DNA of 16,458 nucleotides, taken from CBDCWA01 sp046048295 (lineage in GTDB: Bacteria > Pseudomonadota > Alphaproteobacteria > Rhizobiales > Hyphomicrobiaceae). The DNA is taken from assembly GCA_046048295.1 (NCBI GenBank), contig JBJOGJ010000065.1, forward strand, positions 1 through 16,458, in the 5' to 3' direction. The position numbers were made by a program, and so were the translations under genes. Every line of letters starts with the position of its first letter. Position 1 is the stretch's first letter. Below are positions 5,086 to 13,281 of this stretch, piece by piece. The notes beneath the pieces are model-generated. The model did not search any database. It was not told where the DNA came from and worked only from the letters and a program-made list of their open reading frames with translations.

Positions 5086-7830
5086 TCAAAACCGCTCGAG
5101 CAAGCGCTCGATGTAGTCCAGTTCCAGCATCGGCCGATTCTGCTCGCCGGCGCGCCGACGCAGTTCCTCCAGGATCTCGCGGGCACGCTGAGTGTCGATC
5201 TCGTCGGGAATCCTCACCGAACTCCCGAGATCCGGGCCCTCTGAACGTTGCGGGCGGCCGAGTGGATCGCGCGGGGTATCGGCGCCACGACCTGGCCCCA
5301 TGCCGAATCGCGAGGGAGCGCGGCGCAACATTTGGCGCGCCATCTGTTGGGCACCCTGGCGCAACTGCTCGAGTGCGCGCCCCTGTTCGCGCGTTGCGGT
5401 TTCGAGATCGCCATCGCGGAGCGCGCGCTCGGCGTTTTCCATCGCCTCTCCAGCGCCGTCGAGCTGACCGGGCGCGCGCTGGCCGAACTTCTGCAGACCA
5501 CGCCGCAGCTCGTCGAGCTGGTCCCGCAACGAGCGCTGGCGATTGCCGAGCTCGCCCGGCGACATGCCCCGGCCTTGCTGGCCTTGCTGGCCCGGTTGCT
5601 GGCCCTGACCATCCTGGCCTTGTTGGTTCTGTCCCTGGCCATCCTGGCGACGGCGCTCGAACGTGTCGTCCAGCAAACGCTGCTGCTGGCCGATGATGTT
5701 GCCGAACTTGTCGAGCATCTGCATCATCTGCCGTCCGGCTTGTCCCTGGCCTTGCTGCCCAGGCGTCATGCGGCCAGCCTGCAACTGATCGAGCAGATTG
5801 CGCAGCTGGTCCAGCATCTGCTGTGCCATCTCGCGGGAGCCATTGCGCGCCATGTTCTCCAAGTCGCGCAGCATACGGTCGAGATCGCGCTGCGACATCG
5901 ACTGGCCGGGCGTGAAGTCCGGGGGAACCTGCATTGGCTGGTTCTGAGCCTGGCGCTGCAGCTGCTCCATGTACTGGTTGAGTGCCTGGCGCAGCTCCTT
6001 CATGAGTCGCTGGATCTCCTGGTCCGAAGCGCCTTCGCGAAGTGCCTTCGCCAGCTCGCGTTGAATGTCGCGCAGGCGACGTGCGGCATCCGACAGGTTG
6101 CGGCCGTCCTCAAGACGTATCGCGATATGCCAGAGATGATCTATCGAACTCCTGACGCTCGATCGGGTGCGGACCTCCGCCAGGCGGTGATAGACACTCC
6201 TGAGGCCGAGATAGACACCAGTGTCGGCGATGAAGCCCTGGGGCTCGTGGGTGACCGCATCGATGCCGCGTCGCACATAATCCGACTGGCGGGCATCAGT
6301 GGCCAGCACGCGGCGAAGCTCAACGACAGACCTGGCTAACGGGTTGAGGAAGCGACGCTCGGGAAAGAGCATGTCGATGGAACGGCTTCTGCCTTCGTTG
6401 CCAGCGTGATCGCGCGCAATGAGAGTCATGCGCACACGCCTACCGCCCCAGTGGTGGCTGTTCATGTCATTGTAGGTTGTCGCTTCAGGCGACTTGCCAC
6501 GCTTGGAGGGCAATCGCAGCGCAAAAGTCGGCGGGCGATCGAGCGGGGGGCGCACGCCCTTGAGATCATCCGAACGGGCCCAGGCCGTGCGCGGGTCGCC
6601 CGGATCCTCGGGCAACGGTTCGAAGCGGGCTTCGGCGCTGGCGACACCGTAATCGTCCTCAACCTTGTAGGTAAGCTTCATTCCGCCCCGGACAGCAACC
6701 TCAGGGTCCTTCAGGAGCTCGATCCTCGGCGGGCTATCTGGTGTCACGTCGAACACCCAGCGCGCGACTTCGCTGCGGCCATCCAGGATGCGCACGGTGG
6801 TGGATGCCTTTAGCGTATGCCTTACCTCCGAAACCTGACCGTCCGAACTTGCGGACTTGCCTTCAACGACCTCTTGCTGGCCATCTGGCCGGGCAACCTC
6901 GAGCGATAACTGGCGCGCGCCAGCGCCGCTGGATCGGGCGATCAGCAGGGAGTTCGCCGGAACCACGACCGGCTTGCCGTCCGCGAAAGCTGGATTGATG
7001 CCATTTCTGGCCCCATCGGCGAGCAGCACCGGTGGCTTGCCGGTGTATGGCGGCGGTGTGAGCCAGGCATCGAGACGAACGTCGGCTGGAAGCCCGACGG
7101 TGCCGAAACGGAATGCCGACATCAGCCGGTCGCGCACGCCATCTCCCACGACGACCAGCAGTACAATGGCGCCCAGCATCAGAGCAGCGCGGAAAGCGAA
7201 GGGATCGACCTTATCGGTGCGGGGCTCGGGAGCATCCACTCGGAGCGCAGAGATCTGTTCAGCAAGACGGCGCTTGTGTGCCTGCCACAAGGCCTTCGTT
7301 GCCGGGTCTTCGCTGTTGAGGGTGAGCGTGTCCTCATAGGACGAAGCCGGCCGGTGCGGCACCCGGGAGCGGAGCTCAAGACGACGCAACGCCTGATCGC
7401 GGGACGGCCAGCGCACCCGAAGGATGGCAACGAGTGACGCGATGCCTGTAACGGCGAACGCAGCAAGCAGCCCCAGATGAACGTTACGCGGCAACTCCTG
7501 CCAGATGCCGAGCAGCGAGACGATCAGGAACACAATGGCGAGACCTAGCAGGGCCCAAAGCCGCGGCCACAAACGCTCGGTAAACAGCGCCGCCTTGCTC
7601 AGGACCAGCTTGCGCTCGAAACTCTGCTCAGGGCTCTTTCGCTGAAACAGCCCGACCGGTGCAATGGCGAAAAGCAGCATTGCGACGAGCACCAGGGCCA
7701 GCCAGACCGGCATCCAATACGTGTCGAACAATACCCAGCCGGCCTCGCGCTTCCAGAAAAAGAACATCAAGGCGCAGACGAGGAGCGCACCACAGTTGGC
7801 GTGCACAATCAACCTGAACATCGATTTCAT
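5086..7830 (-). CDS. TIGR02302/DUF4175-family membrane protein with Gln/Gly-rich coiled region
   Basis: From the ATG at 7830 the product is 914 residues; a TTG at 7854 would add eight. Predicted membrane helices lie at about 9-26, 40-61, 92-109, 118-137 and 216-232. A long extracytoplasmic part follows with beta-rich segments (LDAWLTPPPYTGKPP, then TYKVEDDYGVASAEA). Helical, Gln-rich coiled-coil-like sequence covers about 560-700, and a Gln/Gly low-complexity tract about 728-755. The C-terminus ends MLELDYIERLLERF, which matches how I recall TIGR02302 proteins of alphaproteobacteria ending. These sit beside lysA and argH in Hyphomicrobiales. Their function is not established; an envelope role is inferred. 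The first two helices are additional to the part I recognise, which starts near residue 72. It is 188 bp downstream of lysA and ends 15 bp from the convergent beta-barrel gene. Confidence 0.82.
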   Translation of the reverse strand: MKSMFRLIVHANCGALLVCALMFFFWKREAGWVLFDTYWMPVWLALVLVAMLLFAIAPVGLFQRKSPEQSFERKLVLSKAALFTERLWPRLWALLGLAIVFLIVSLLGIWQELPRNVHLGLLAAFAVTGIASLVAILRVRWPSRDQALRRLELRSRVPHRPASSYEDTLTLNSEDPATKALWQAHKRRLAEQISALRVDAPEPRTDKVDPFAFRAALMLGAIVLLVVVGDGVRDRLMSAFRFGTVGLPADVRLDAWLTPPPYTGKPPVLLADGARNGINPAFADGKPVVVPANSLLIARSSGAGARQLSLEVARPDGQQEVVEGKSASSDGQVSEVRHTLKASTTVRILDGRSEVARWVFDVTPDSPPRIELLKDPEVAVRGGMKLTYKVEDDYGVASAEARFEPLPEDPGDPRTAWARSDDLKGVRPPLDRPPTFALRLPSKRGKSPEATTYNDMNSHHWGGRRVRMTLIARDHAGNEGRSRSIDMLFPERRFLNPLARSVVELRRVLATDARQSDYVRRGIDAVTHEPQGFIADTGVYLGLRSVYHRLAEVRTRSSVRSSIDHLWHIAIRLEDGRNLSDAARRLRDIQRELAKALREGASDQEIQRLMKELRQALNQYMEQLQRQAQNQPMQVPPDFTPGQSMSQRDLDRMLRDLENMARNGSREMAQQMLDQLRNLLDQLQAGRMTPGQQGQGQAGRQMMQMLDKFGNIIGQQQRLLDDTFERRRQDGQGQNQQGQDGQGQQPGQQGQQGRGMSPGELGNRQRSLRDQLDELRRGLQKFGQRAPGQLDGAGEAMENAERALRDGDLETATREQGRALEQLRQGAQQMARQMLRRAPSRFGMGPGRGADTPRDPLGRPQRSEGPDLGSSVRIPDEIDTQRAREILEELRRRAGEQNRPMLELDYIERLLERF
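5571..5648 (-). repeat. Low-complexity imperfect repeat encoding a Gln/Gly tract
   Basis: The plus strand here repeats variants of CCTTGCTGG and CCTGGCC. On the coding (minus) strand this gives runs of GQGQ, QQGQ and GQQG within the TIGR02302 protein. Such tracts can vary in length between strains by slippage and probably form a flexible linker. Confidence 0.7.
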
Positions 7831-8018
7831 CCGTTCGCTGCGCCTCACAATCAAGCGGTAGGATCCCGCAGTGCCGACCCGCGTATCGCGTCAGCGTAGC
7901 ACGGGCAACCAAAGCCCCCAACGCCGATTTCACTGCGGTAGTTCACAATTCCGCGCAGCAATAAGGGCAGGCGAATGGCGGACCGGTTCACTGCAAATGG
8001 GTGCCGGCAGACTTCAGC

Positions 8019-9287
8019 TCAAGCCATCCAGGGCGGAAGACGGTCCATGGCGAGGATGTCCTCATAGCCAGGGCGCGGGCGAACGACGGCGAATGCATCG
8101 CCGTTCACCAGGACTTCGGGCACGAGCGGGCGCGTATTGTACATGGAGGCCATAACCGCGCCGTAAGCGCCGGCAGACTGAACTGCAATCAGGTCGCCTT
8201 CGCCAAATGGCGGCAGATCGCGGTCCAGCGCGAGGTAGTCGCCGGTCTCGCAGACGGGGCCGACAATATCCTGCCTGACCCGCGTTTTCGCCAGCAGAGC
8301 CTCGGAAACCGGTACAATTTCGTGCCAAGCGTCATAGAGTGTCGGGCGGAGCAGGTCGTTCATCGCGGCATCGACGATGGTGAAGATGCGGTCGTCTCCC
8401 TGCTTCACATAGATCACGCGGGAAACCAGGACCCCCGCATTGGCGGTGATCATCCGACCCGGCTCGAGAATGATACGGAGGCCCGTGCCGCCGAGTTCAC
8501 CCGAGATCATCGCCGCGTATTCGTCCGGATGAGGCGGGATGTCGTTGTCCCCACGATAAGGGACGCCGAGCCCACCGCCCAGATCGAGATGCTCCAATGC
8601 GTGCCCATCGGCCCGTAGGCCGGCGACCAGCTCGCGCATCAGCTTAAATGCTTCGCGGAACGGGGCGAGCGCGGTGATCTGGCTACCGATGTGCATGTGC
8701 ACGCCGGCGACATGAATGCCCGGCAACCGGGCTGCCTCGGCAAACAGTGCCCGCGCGTGACGATAGGGTACACCAAACTTGTTCTCGGACTTGCCGGTGG
8801 AGATCTTGGCATGAGTCCTGGCATCGACATCCGGGTTGACCCGCAGGGCAATCCGCGCGGCGCATCCTTTCGATGCAGCAACCTCGCTCAGCGCCTCGAG
8901 TTCCGGCTCGCTTTCGACATTGAAGCCGAGGATGCCCTCTTCGAGAGCGTAGGCCATCTCCTCGCGAGTCTTGCCGACACCAGCAAAAATTATCCTGTCG
9001 GCTGGAACTCCTGCGGCGCGAGCGCGACGCAACTCGCCTTCGGAAACCACGTCCATCCCCGCGCCCAGGCGCGCCATCGTCGCCAGGACAGCGAGATTCG
9101 AATTAGCCTTCACCGCAAAGCAGATCAGGTGATCCTGGTTTCGGAACGCATTGTCCAGAACGCGGTAGTGCCGCTCGAGCGTGGCGGTTGAATAGCAATA
9201 AAACGGTGTACCGACCGCGCCGGCCAACCTCGCGAGATCCACGTCTTCGGCATGGAGGATGCCGTTCTTGTAAGTAAAGTGATGCAT
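8019..9287 (-). CDS. lysA: Diaminopimelate decarboxylase
   Basis: This PLP enzyme decarboxylates meso-diaminopimelate to L-lysine, the last step of lysine synthesis, in the cytoplasm. The 422-residue product has the normal family length. Visible sites are the PLP lysine in FAVKANSN (Lys60), HMHIGSQ (His199), the phosphate-binding GGGLGVPY (237-244), EPGR (275-278), the active-site CETGD (Cys346-Glu347, from the partner subunit in the dimer) and YNTRP (Tyr383). These follow the alanine-racemase-like barrel and C-terminal beta domain of group IV decarboxylases. The ATG at 9287 is preceded closely by AGCAGG. It lies 78 bp downstream of lptM and in the same direction as argH, so an argH-lptM-lysA transcript is plausible. 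The assignment is firm. Confidence 0.97.
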   Translation of the reverse strand: MHHFTYKNGILHAEDVDLARLAGAVGTPFYCYSTATLERHYRVLDNAFRNQDHLICFAVKANSNLAVLATMARLGAGMDVVSEGELRRARAAGVPADRIIFAGVGKTREEMAYALEEGILGFNVESEPELEALSEVAASKGCAARIALRVNPDVDARTHAKISTGKSENKFGVPYRHARALFAEAARLPGIHVAGVHMHIGSQITALAPFREAFKLMRELVAGLRADGHALEHLDLGGGLGVPYRGDNDIPPHPDEYAAMISGELGGTGLRIILEPGRMITANAGVLVSRVIYVKQGDDRIFTIVDAAMNDLLRPTLYDAWHEIVPVSEALLAKTRVRQDIVGPVCETGDYLALDRDLPPFGEGDLIAVQSAGAYGAVMASMYNTRPLVPEVLVNGDAFAVVRPRPGYEDILAMDRLPPWMA

Positions 9288-9365
9288 CCTGCTCGACCCT
9301 GCATATATGTGGCAGCCGCCCGCGAGACCTAGCCAGCAGTGCGAAATGCCAATAAATGCAATTGG

Positions 9366-9572
9366 TTATTGAATCAAGCCGTCGAGAAGGAAAGTTCTGT
9401 GCGGCTTCGGTGCTTCACCGGCAGGCTTTCCCTGGCCCGAGTCCGCCGTGGCCGCCGACTGCTGCTCGGCTTTCACTTCAGCGGGTGGATCGAGGTTGCC
9501 ACGAACGCCGCAGCCGGCGAGGAGCAAGCCTGCCGCCAGCACAATGAGCGCGTTCCTTAGCAATGACTGCAT
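9366..9572 (-). CDS. lptM: LptM-like small lipoprotein (LPS translocon maturation chaperone)
   Basis: The 68-residue product has a short charged start, a hydrophobic run and the lipobox LLAGC with Cys21. The mature chain begins CGVRGNLDPP, close to the conserved CGxxGxLxxP opening of LptM (formerly YifL). In E. coli, LptM is a small outer-membrane lipoprotein that promotes assembly and disulfide maturation of the LptDE lipopolysaccharide translocon. The rest (residues 30-60) is Ala, Gln, Pro and Lys-rich and probably disordered. In E. coli the gene sits just upstream of dapF; here it is just upstream of lysA, the next diaminopimelate-pathway gene, which supports the call. AAGG lies nine bases before the ATG. 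It follows argH by 81 bp. Confidence 0.87.
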   Translation of the reverse strand: MQSLLRNALIVLAAGLLLAGCGVRGNLDPPAEVKAEQQSAATADSGQGKPAGEAPKPHRTFLLDGLIQ

Positions 9573-9653
9573 CGGCTTCGACCTTGAACCCCGGTTTACT
9601 CAAACGCCCCAATACCCGCTGGAGGCGCAATCGCCGCCGGCACCCCCCTATTC

Positions 9654-11072
9654 CTAGCGCGGCTTGGACGGGTTTTCCAACTTCCTAATCCAACTTCGCG
9701 CCATTTTGCGCACGTTCTGTGGCGCGGTTCCACCATAGCTTGTGCGACTGCGAACCGAATTCTCGACCGATAGCACGGAAATGGCGTCGGCGGTTATACG
9801 CGGTTCGACAGATTGAAGATCCGCCAGGGACAGGTCCCACAGGTCAACGCCGCGGTCCTCGGCCAGCTTGACGATCGAGCCAGTAACATGGTGGGCGTCG
9901 CGGAAAGGCAGACCGAGCGACCTTACGAGCCAGTCGGCAAGGTCGGTGGCGGTGGCATAGCCAGCGCCGGCCGCAGACGCCATCCGGTCGGCCATTGGCT
10001 GCATCGTCTCGACCATGCGGGTCATGGCGGTGATCGCGAGGGCCAGGCTCTCGAGAGCATCGATGGCGGTTTCCTTATCCTCCTGCATGTCCTTCGAATA
10101 GGCGAGCGGCAATCCCTTCATGACGAGAACAAGCCCGTTGAAGGCGCCGGCGATGCGGCCGACCTTGGCGCGAACGAGTTCGGCCGCATCGGGATTGCGC
10201 TTCTGCGGCATGATGGACGACCCGGTGGTGAGGCCGTCCGGTAGCCGGATGAACCCGAACTGAGGTGTCGACCAGAGCACGATCTCTTCGGCGAAACGCG
10301 ACAGATGGACGGCCGTAATCGTTGCGGCGGCCAGTGACTCGAGCACGAAATCGCGGTCGGCAACGCTGTCGAGTGAGTTGGCCGTCGGCCGTGCAAAGCC
10401 AAGTGCAGCCGCCGTTTGCTTGCGATCGATTGGAAACGACGTTCCTGCGAGCGCCGCCGCTCCCAAGGGGCACTCGTTCATGCGCTCGCGCGCATCGGCA
10501 AAGCGGGAAGCGTCGCGTGCGAACATCTCGACGTAGGCCATGAGATGGTGGCCAAACGTTACCGGCTGGGCCGGCTGAAGATGGGTGAACCCGGGCATCA
10601 CGGTGGCCGCATGCGCTTCCGCCTTCACGGCGAGGGCAAGACCGAGGATGCGTAGCGCCTGCTGGAACTCGTCGAGCCGGTCGCGGACGTAGAGGCGGAA
10701 ATCCAGCGCCACTTGGTCATTGCGCGAGCGCGCCGTGTGGAGCCGGCCGGCGGCATCGCCGATGATCTCGCGCAGCCGGCTCTCGATATTCATATGAATG
10801 TCTTCGAGTGATCGCTGAAAGTTGAACGCGCCGCTCTCGATTTCCGCCGCGATCTGGTCCAAACCTCGATGGATGTCACGGACATCGGACTTCTTGATCA
10901 CACCCGTGGCGCCAAGCATCTCGGCATGCGCTTTCGAACCACGAATATCCTGCGGCGCGAGCACCTTGTCGAAGTCGATGGAGGCATTTATCTCCTCCAT
11001 TATCTCAGAAGGTGGCGCAGAGAAACGGCCACCCCACATCTTGTTGGCCGGTGCATTGGTATTGCGAGCCAT
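9654..11072 (-). CDS. argH: Argininosuccinate lyase
   Basis: The enzyme splits argininosuccinate into arginine and fumarate, the last step of arginine synthesis, as a cytosolic homotetramer. The 472-residue product is of normal length. It begins with the family-typical KMWGGRFS (11-18), contains HTARSRNDQV (112-121) and the catalytic-region THLQPAQP (163-170, His164), and carries the fumarase/aspartase superfamily signature GSSIMPQKRNP (284-294), whose flexible loop holds the catalytic Ser. The start chosen is the ATG at 11072, because GAGGAG sits eight bases upstream; the upstream TTG at 11096 has no support. The gene is divergent from tlpA with 49 bp between start codons. lptM and lysA follow on the same strand. 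Confidence 0.97.
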   Translation of the reverse strand: MARNTNAPANKMWGGRFSAPPSEIMEEINASIDFDKVLAPQDIRGSKAHAEMLGATGVIKKSDVRDIHRGLDQIAAEIESGAFNFQRSLEDIHMNIESRLREIIGDAAGRLHTARSRNDQVALDFRLYVRDRLDEFQQALRILGLALAVKAEAHAATVMPGFTHLQPAQPVTFGHHLMAYVEMFARDASRFADARERMNECPLGAAALAGTSFPIDRKQTAAALGFARPTANSLDSVADRDFVLESLAAATITAVHLSRFAEEIVLWSTPQFGFIRLPDGLTTGSSIMPQKRNPDAAELVRAKVGRIAGAFNGLVLVMKGLPLAYSKDMQEDKETAIDALESLALAITAMTRMVETMQPMADRMASAAGAGYATATDLADWLVRSLGLPFRDAHHVTGSIVKLAEDRGVDLWDLSLADLQSVEPRITADAISVLSVENSVRSRTSYGGTAPQNVRKMARSWIRKLENPSKPR

Positions 11073-11080
11073 GCGCGTTT

Positions 11081-11086
11081 CTCCTC
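11081..11086 (-). promoter_or_regulatory. Strong ribosome binding site of argH
   Basis: On the minus strand GAGGAG (CTCCTC on plus) lies eight bases before the ATG at 11072. It decides the argH start in favour of that codon over the upstream in-frame TTG. Confidence 0.75.
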
Positions 11087-11121
11087 GCAGAGGCAAGTCA
11101 CGACATTAACCGGGAGCCCGA

Positions 11122-11814
11122 ATGACCGAAGCGACAGCGCGGATGAGACCTCTCACATACGCTGCAATTCTGTTGGTTTCATGCCTCGTCGGGATCGGCG
11201 CGGTATACGTCACGCTGGGGGGGCATGACAACACGCAACCCTCATCGAAGCCTCCGGAAATCGTAGATTCAGCGGCGAGCCCAGGGGCAGGGACGCCCGT
11301 CACCCGCCGGGAGCCTCTGGCGCGGGGCGACATGGCGGCCTTCGTGCTCGCCAAGGAGCCGATCCCGTTGCCGGAAATCAAGTTCACCGGCGAGGATGGC
11401 AAGCCACTTTCGCTCGATGCTTTCAAGGGCAAGGTTGTGTTGCTCAACCTCTGGGCGACGTGGTGTGCGCCCTGCCGCAAGGAAATGCCGGACCTCGACC
11501 GGCTGCAGGGCGCTCTCGGATCGGAGAAGTTTCTCGTCGTGGCCATTTCGATCGACCGAACAGGGGTCAACGGGGCCAAAGCGTTCCTCGACAAAGTCGG
11601 CGTCAAGCGGCTCGAGGCCTATGCCGACGAGACAATGCGCTCCAGTTCCGCGCTTAGGGTGGTGGGCATGCCGACCACCCTGCTGCTCGACCTGGACGGC
11701 AGGGAGGTCGGCCGTCTGACAGGACCGGCCAAGTGGGACGGTGCCGATGCGAAGGCGCTCATAGGCTCGATGGTCGTGCGGTTGCACCGGACGGCTTCCA
11801 GCACCCAGCGTTGA
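11122..11814 (+). CDS. tlpA: TlpA-type membrane-anchored thiol:disulfide oxidoreductase
   Basis: The 230-residue product has one N-terminal helix (about 11-32) that anchors or exports it, and a polar Pro/Ser-rich linker (35-75). A thioredoxin-fold domain (about 80-220) follows, with the active site WCAPC (114-118) and the cis-proline motif GMPTT (Pro184). Proteins of this kind work in the periplasm as reductants; rhizobial TlpA is required for cytochrome aa3 assembly, acting on copper-binding proteins. The position divergent from argH is, as I recall, common for tlpA in Hyphomicrobiales. GGGAG lies five bases before the ATG. dapD begins 66 bp downstream on the same strand, so read-through is possible. 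The fold and site are certain; the exact partner is inferred from the family. Confidence 0.9.
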   Translation: MTEATARMRPLTYAAILLVSCLVGIGAVYVTLGGHDNTQPSSKPPEIVDSAASPGAGTPVTRREPLARGDMAAFVLAKEPIPLPEIKFTGEDGKPLSLDAFKGKVVLLNLWATWCAPCRKEMPDLDRLQGALGSEKFLVVAISIDRTGVNGAKAFLDKVGVKRLEAYADETMRSSSALRVVGMPTTLLLDLDGREVGRLTGPAKWDGADAKALIGSMVVRLHRTASSTQR

Positions 11815-11880
11815 CAGTCTCGCGAGCAGGCTCCAAAACGCGCCGTATTCCAATTCAAACTCAATCGGCTCGAGGGATAA

Positions 11881-12723
11881 ATGTCTGACGCGCAGCTGAA
11901 AGCAACGATCGAGAATGCCTGGGACGGTCGGGATGCCATCAACGGCAAGACGACGGGCAGCGTACGGGAAGCCGTCGAGACGGCTTTGAACATGCTCGAC
12001 AGCGGCAAGGCGCGTGTCGCCGAAAAGCAGAGCGGGGAATGGGTCGTCAACCAGTGGCTCAAGAAGGCCGTGCTGCTCTCCTTCCGCCTCAACGATATGG
12101 AGCCCATAGCCGGAGCGCCGGGCAATTCATGCTGGTGGGACAAGGTGCCATCGAAGTTCGTCGGCATGAGTCCCGCCGACTTCCAGGCCGCCGGCTTCCG
12201 CGCCGTACCGGGAGCCATCGTACGCCGCGGTTCATTCGTGGCTCCAGGCGTCGTGCTGATGCCGTCGTTCGTCAACCTCGGTGCCTATATAGACAGCGGA
12301 ACGATGGTCGACACCTGGGCGACAGTCGGCTCGTGTGCGCAGATCGGCAAGAACTGCCACATCTCCGGCGGCGCCGGCATCGGCGGGGTGCTCGAGCCGC
12401 TGCAGGCCAACCCGGTCGTCATTGAGGACAACTGCTTCATCGGTGCGCGTTCGGAAGTTGCCGAGGGTGTCATCGTGGGCGAAGGGGCGGTGCTCTCGAT
12501 GGGCGTATTCATCGGCGCCTCGACCAAGATCGTCGATCGCAGCACCGGCGAGGTGCATGTCGGGCGGGTGCCGCCGTTCTCCGTGGTCGTCCCCGGATCG
12601 CTGCCTGGCAAACCGCTTGCCGATGGCAGTGCCGGCCCATCGCTCTACTGCGCCGTGATCGTCAAGACGGTCGATGCCCAGACCCGCGCGAAGACTGGCA
12701 TCAACGAGCTACTTCGAGACTAG
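11881..12723 (+). CDS. dapD: Tetrahydrodipicolinate N-succinyltransferase
   Basis: The enzyme transfers succinyl from succinyl-CoA to 2,3,4,5-tetrahydrodipicolinate, the entry to the succinylase branch of diaminopimelate and lysine synthesis, in the cytoplasm as a trimer. The 280-residue product has the helical N-terminal domain (1-100) followed by a left-handed beta-helix built of hexapeptide repeats (about 108-220). Recognisable segments are VNQWLKKAVLLSFRL (56-70), MVDTWATVGSCAQIG (142-156), HISGGAGIGGVLEPLQA (160-176) and the C-terminal SLYCAVIVKTVD (254-265). GAGGG sits four bases before the ATG. It is followed after 14 bp by a DUF805-like gene and, further on, by dapE, the next-but-one enzyme of the same branch. 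Assignment is firm. Confidence 0.97.
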   Translation: MSDAQLKATIENAWDGRDAINGKTTGSVREAVETALNMLDSGKARVAEKQSGEWVVNQWLKKAVLLSFRLNDMEPIAGAPGNSCWWDKVPSKFVGMSPADFQAAGFRAVPGAIVRRGSFVAPGVVLMPSFVNLGAYIDSGTMVDTWATVGSCAQIGKNCHISGGAGIGGVLEPLQANPVVIEDNCFIGARSEVAEGVIVGEGAVLSMGVFIGASTKIVDRSTGEVHVGRVPPFSVVVPGSLPGKPLADGSAGPSLYCAVIVKTVDAQTRAKTGINELLRD

Positions 12724-12737
12724 ACGGGAGCCGGTCG

Positions 12738-13250
12738 ATGATCCGGCAGATGTTCAGTTTCAGCGGCGAATTGGGGCGGGGGGCCTATCTGGCGAGGCTC
12801 CTTGCAACGGGAGCCGGGTACTGGGCAGTCCAGAACAGCATCCTGCTGCTTCTACCTGCGCTCGCGATCCTTCTTGCTCCGCATGGCGTGAATGCCGGGC
12901 TGGTGCTCAATGGAATCTGGGGCTTCGTCGCGTTGATCGCAGGCTGGATCATCCTGGCTGCAACGGCCCGGCGGCTGCGTGACCGCGGACGCAGCCCCTG
13001 GCTGGCGCTGGCCATCATTCCGGCGCTGGCCTCGGCAGCACTCTGGCTCGTGCCGCTGATCGGGCCCGAAGCGGCGCGCCGTATCCACCAAGTACTCGCC
13101 GTTGGCTCGCCGACGCAACAGTGGCTTGGCAATATCGCGATGGGCCTACTATTCCTGGGCGCACTTGCCATCCTGGCGGACAGCACTCTCTTTTCGGGCA
13201 AGCATCGGCAACCCGTACAGACCAATCGAAGGTCGCGGCAGGGGCCTTAG
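12738..13250 (+). CDS. DUF805-like small membrane protein
   Basis: The 170-residue product has four likely membrane helices (about 28-48, 56-75, 88-108, 131-147). It opens with MFSFSGELGRGAYLARLL, matching the DUF805 opening in which a short F-S-F-x-G-R-x-x-R segment precedes the first helix. It also has the family's cytosolic motif RRLRDRGRSPW (78-88), comparable to RLHDxxxSGW. The C-terminus (152-170) is basic and polar. DUF805 proteins are inner-membrane proteins without an established molecular function. GGGAG lies seven bases before the ATG, and the gap from dapD is only 14 bp, so it is probably in the dapD transcript. The family call is moderate, as the opening motif is less exact than in the second DUF805 gene. 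Confidence 0.72.
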   Translation: MIRQMFSFSGELGRGAYLARLLATGAGYWAVQNSILLLLPALAILLAPHGVNAGLVLNGIWGFVALIAGWIILAATARRLRDRGRSPWLALAIIPALASAALWLVPLIGPEAARRIHQVLAVGSPTQQWLGNIAMGLLFLGALAILADSTLFSGKHRQPVQTNRRSRQGP

Positions 13251-13267
13251 TGAAAGGCATTGCCTTC

Positions 13268-13272
13268 AGGAG
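13268..13272 (+). promoter_or_regulatory. Ribosome binding site deciding the start of the two-helix protein
   Basis: AGGAG lies nine bases before the ATG at 13282. The open frame extends upstream to 13102, but that part overlaps the DUF805-like gene, so this site marks the true start. Confidence 0.65.
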
Positions 13273-13281
13273 TTTCGTTTC

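Noticed and set aside
5097..5110. CGAGC-AAGC-GCTCG hairpin near the convergent ends, considered as a terminator
   Set aside because: Only a 5-bp stem, inside the last codons of the TIGR02302 gene, and with no T-run on either strand.
4347..5696. Long plus-strand open frame of 449 codons across the beta-barrel gene and the 3' end of the TIGR02302 gene
   Set aside because: The translation is Arg/Ala/Gly/His-rich with no domain and overlaps two recognisable genes in other frames. It is a by-product of high third-position GC.
5248..6339. Plus-strand frame of 363 codons opposite the TIGR02302 gene
   Set aside because: Its Leu/Ala-rich sequence is the complement of the Gln-rich coiled region, not a membrane protein.
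7831..8018. Search for a small gene or RNA in the gap between lysA and the TIGR02302 gene
   Set aside because: No plausible ribosome site with a sensible reading frame and no strong hairpin. Promoter-like hexamers on the minus strand are too weak to call.
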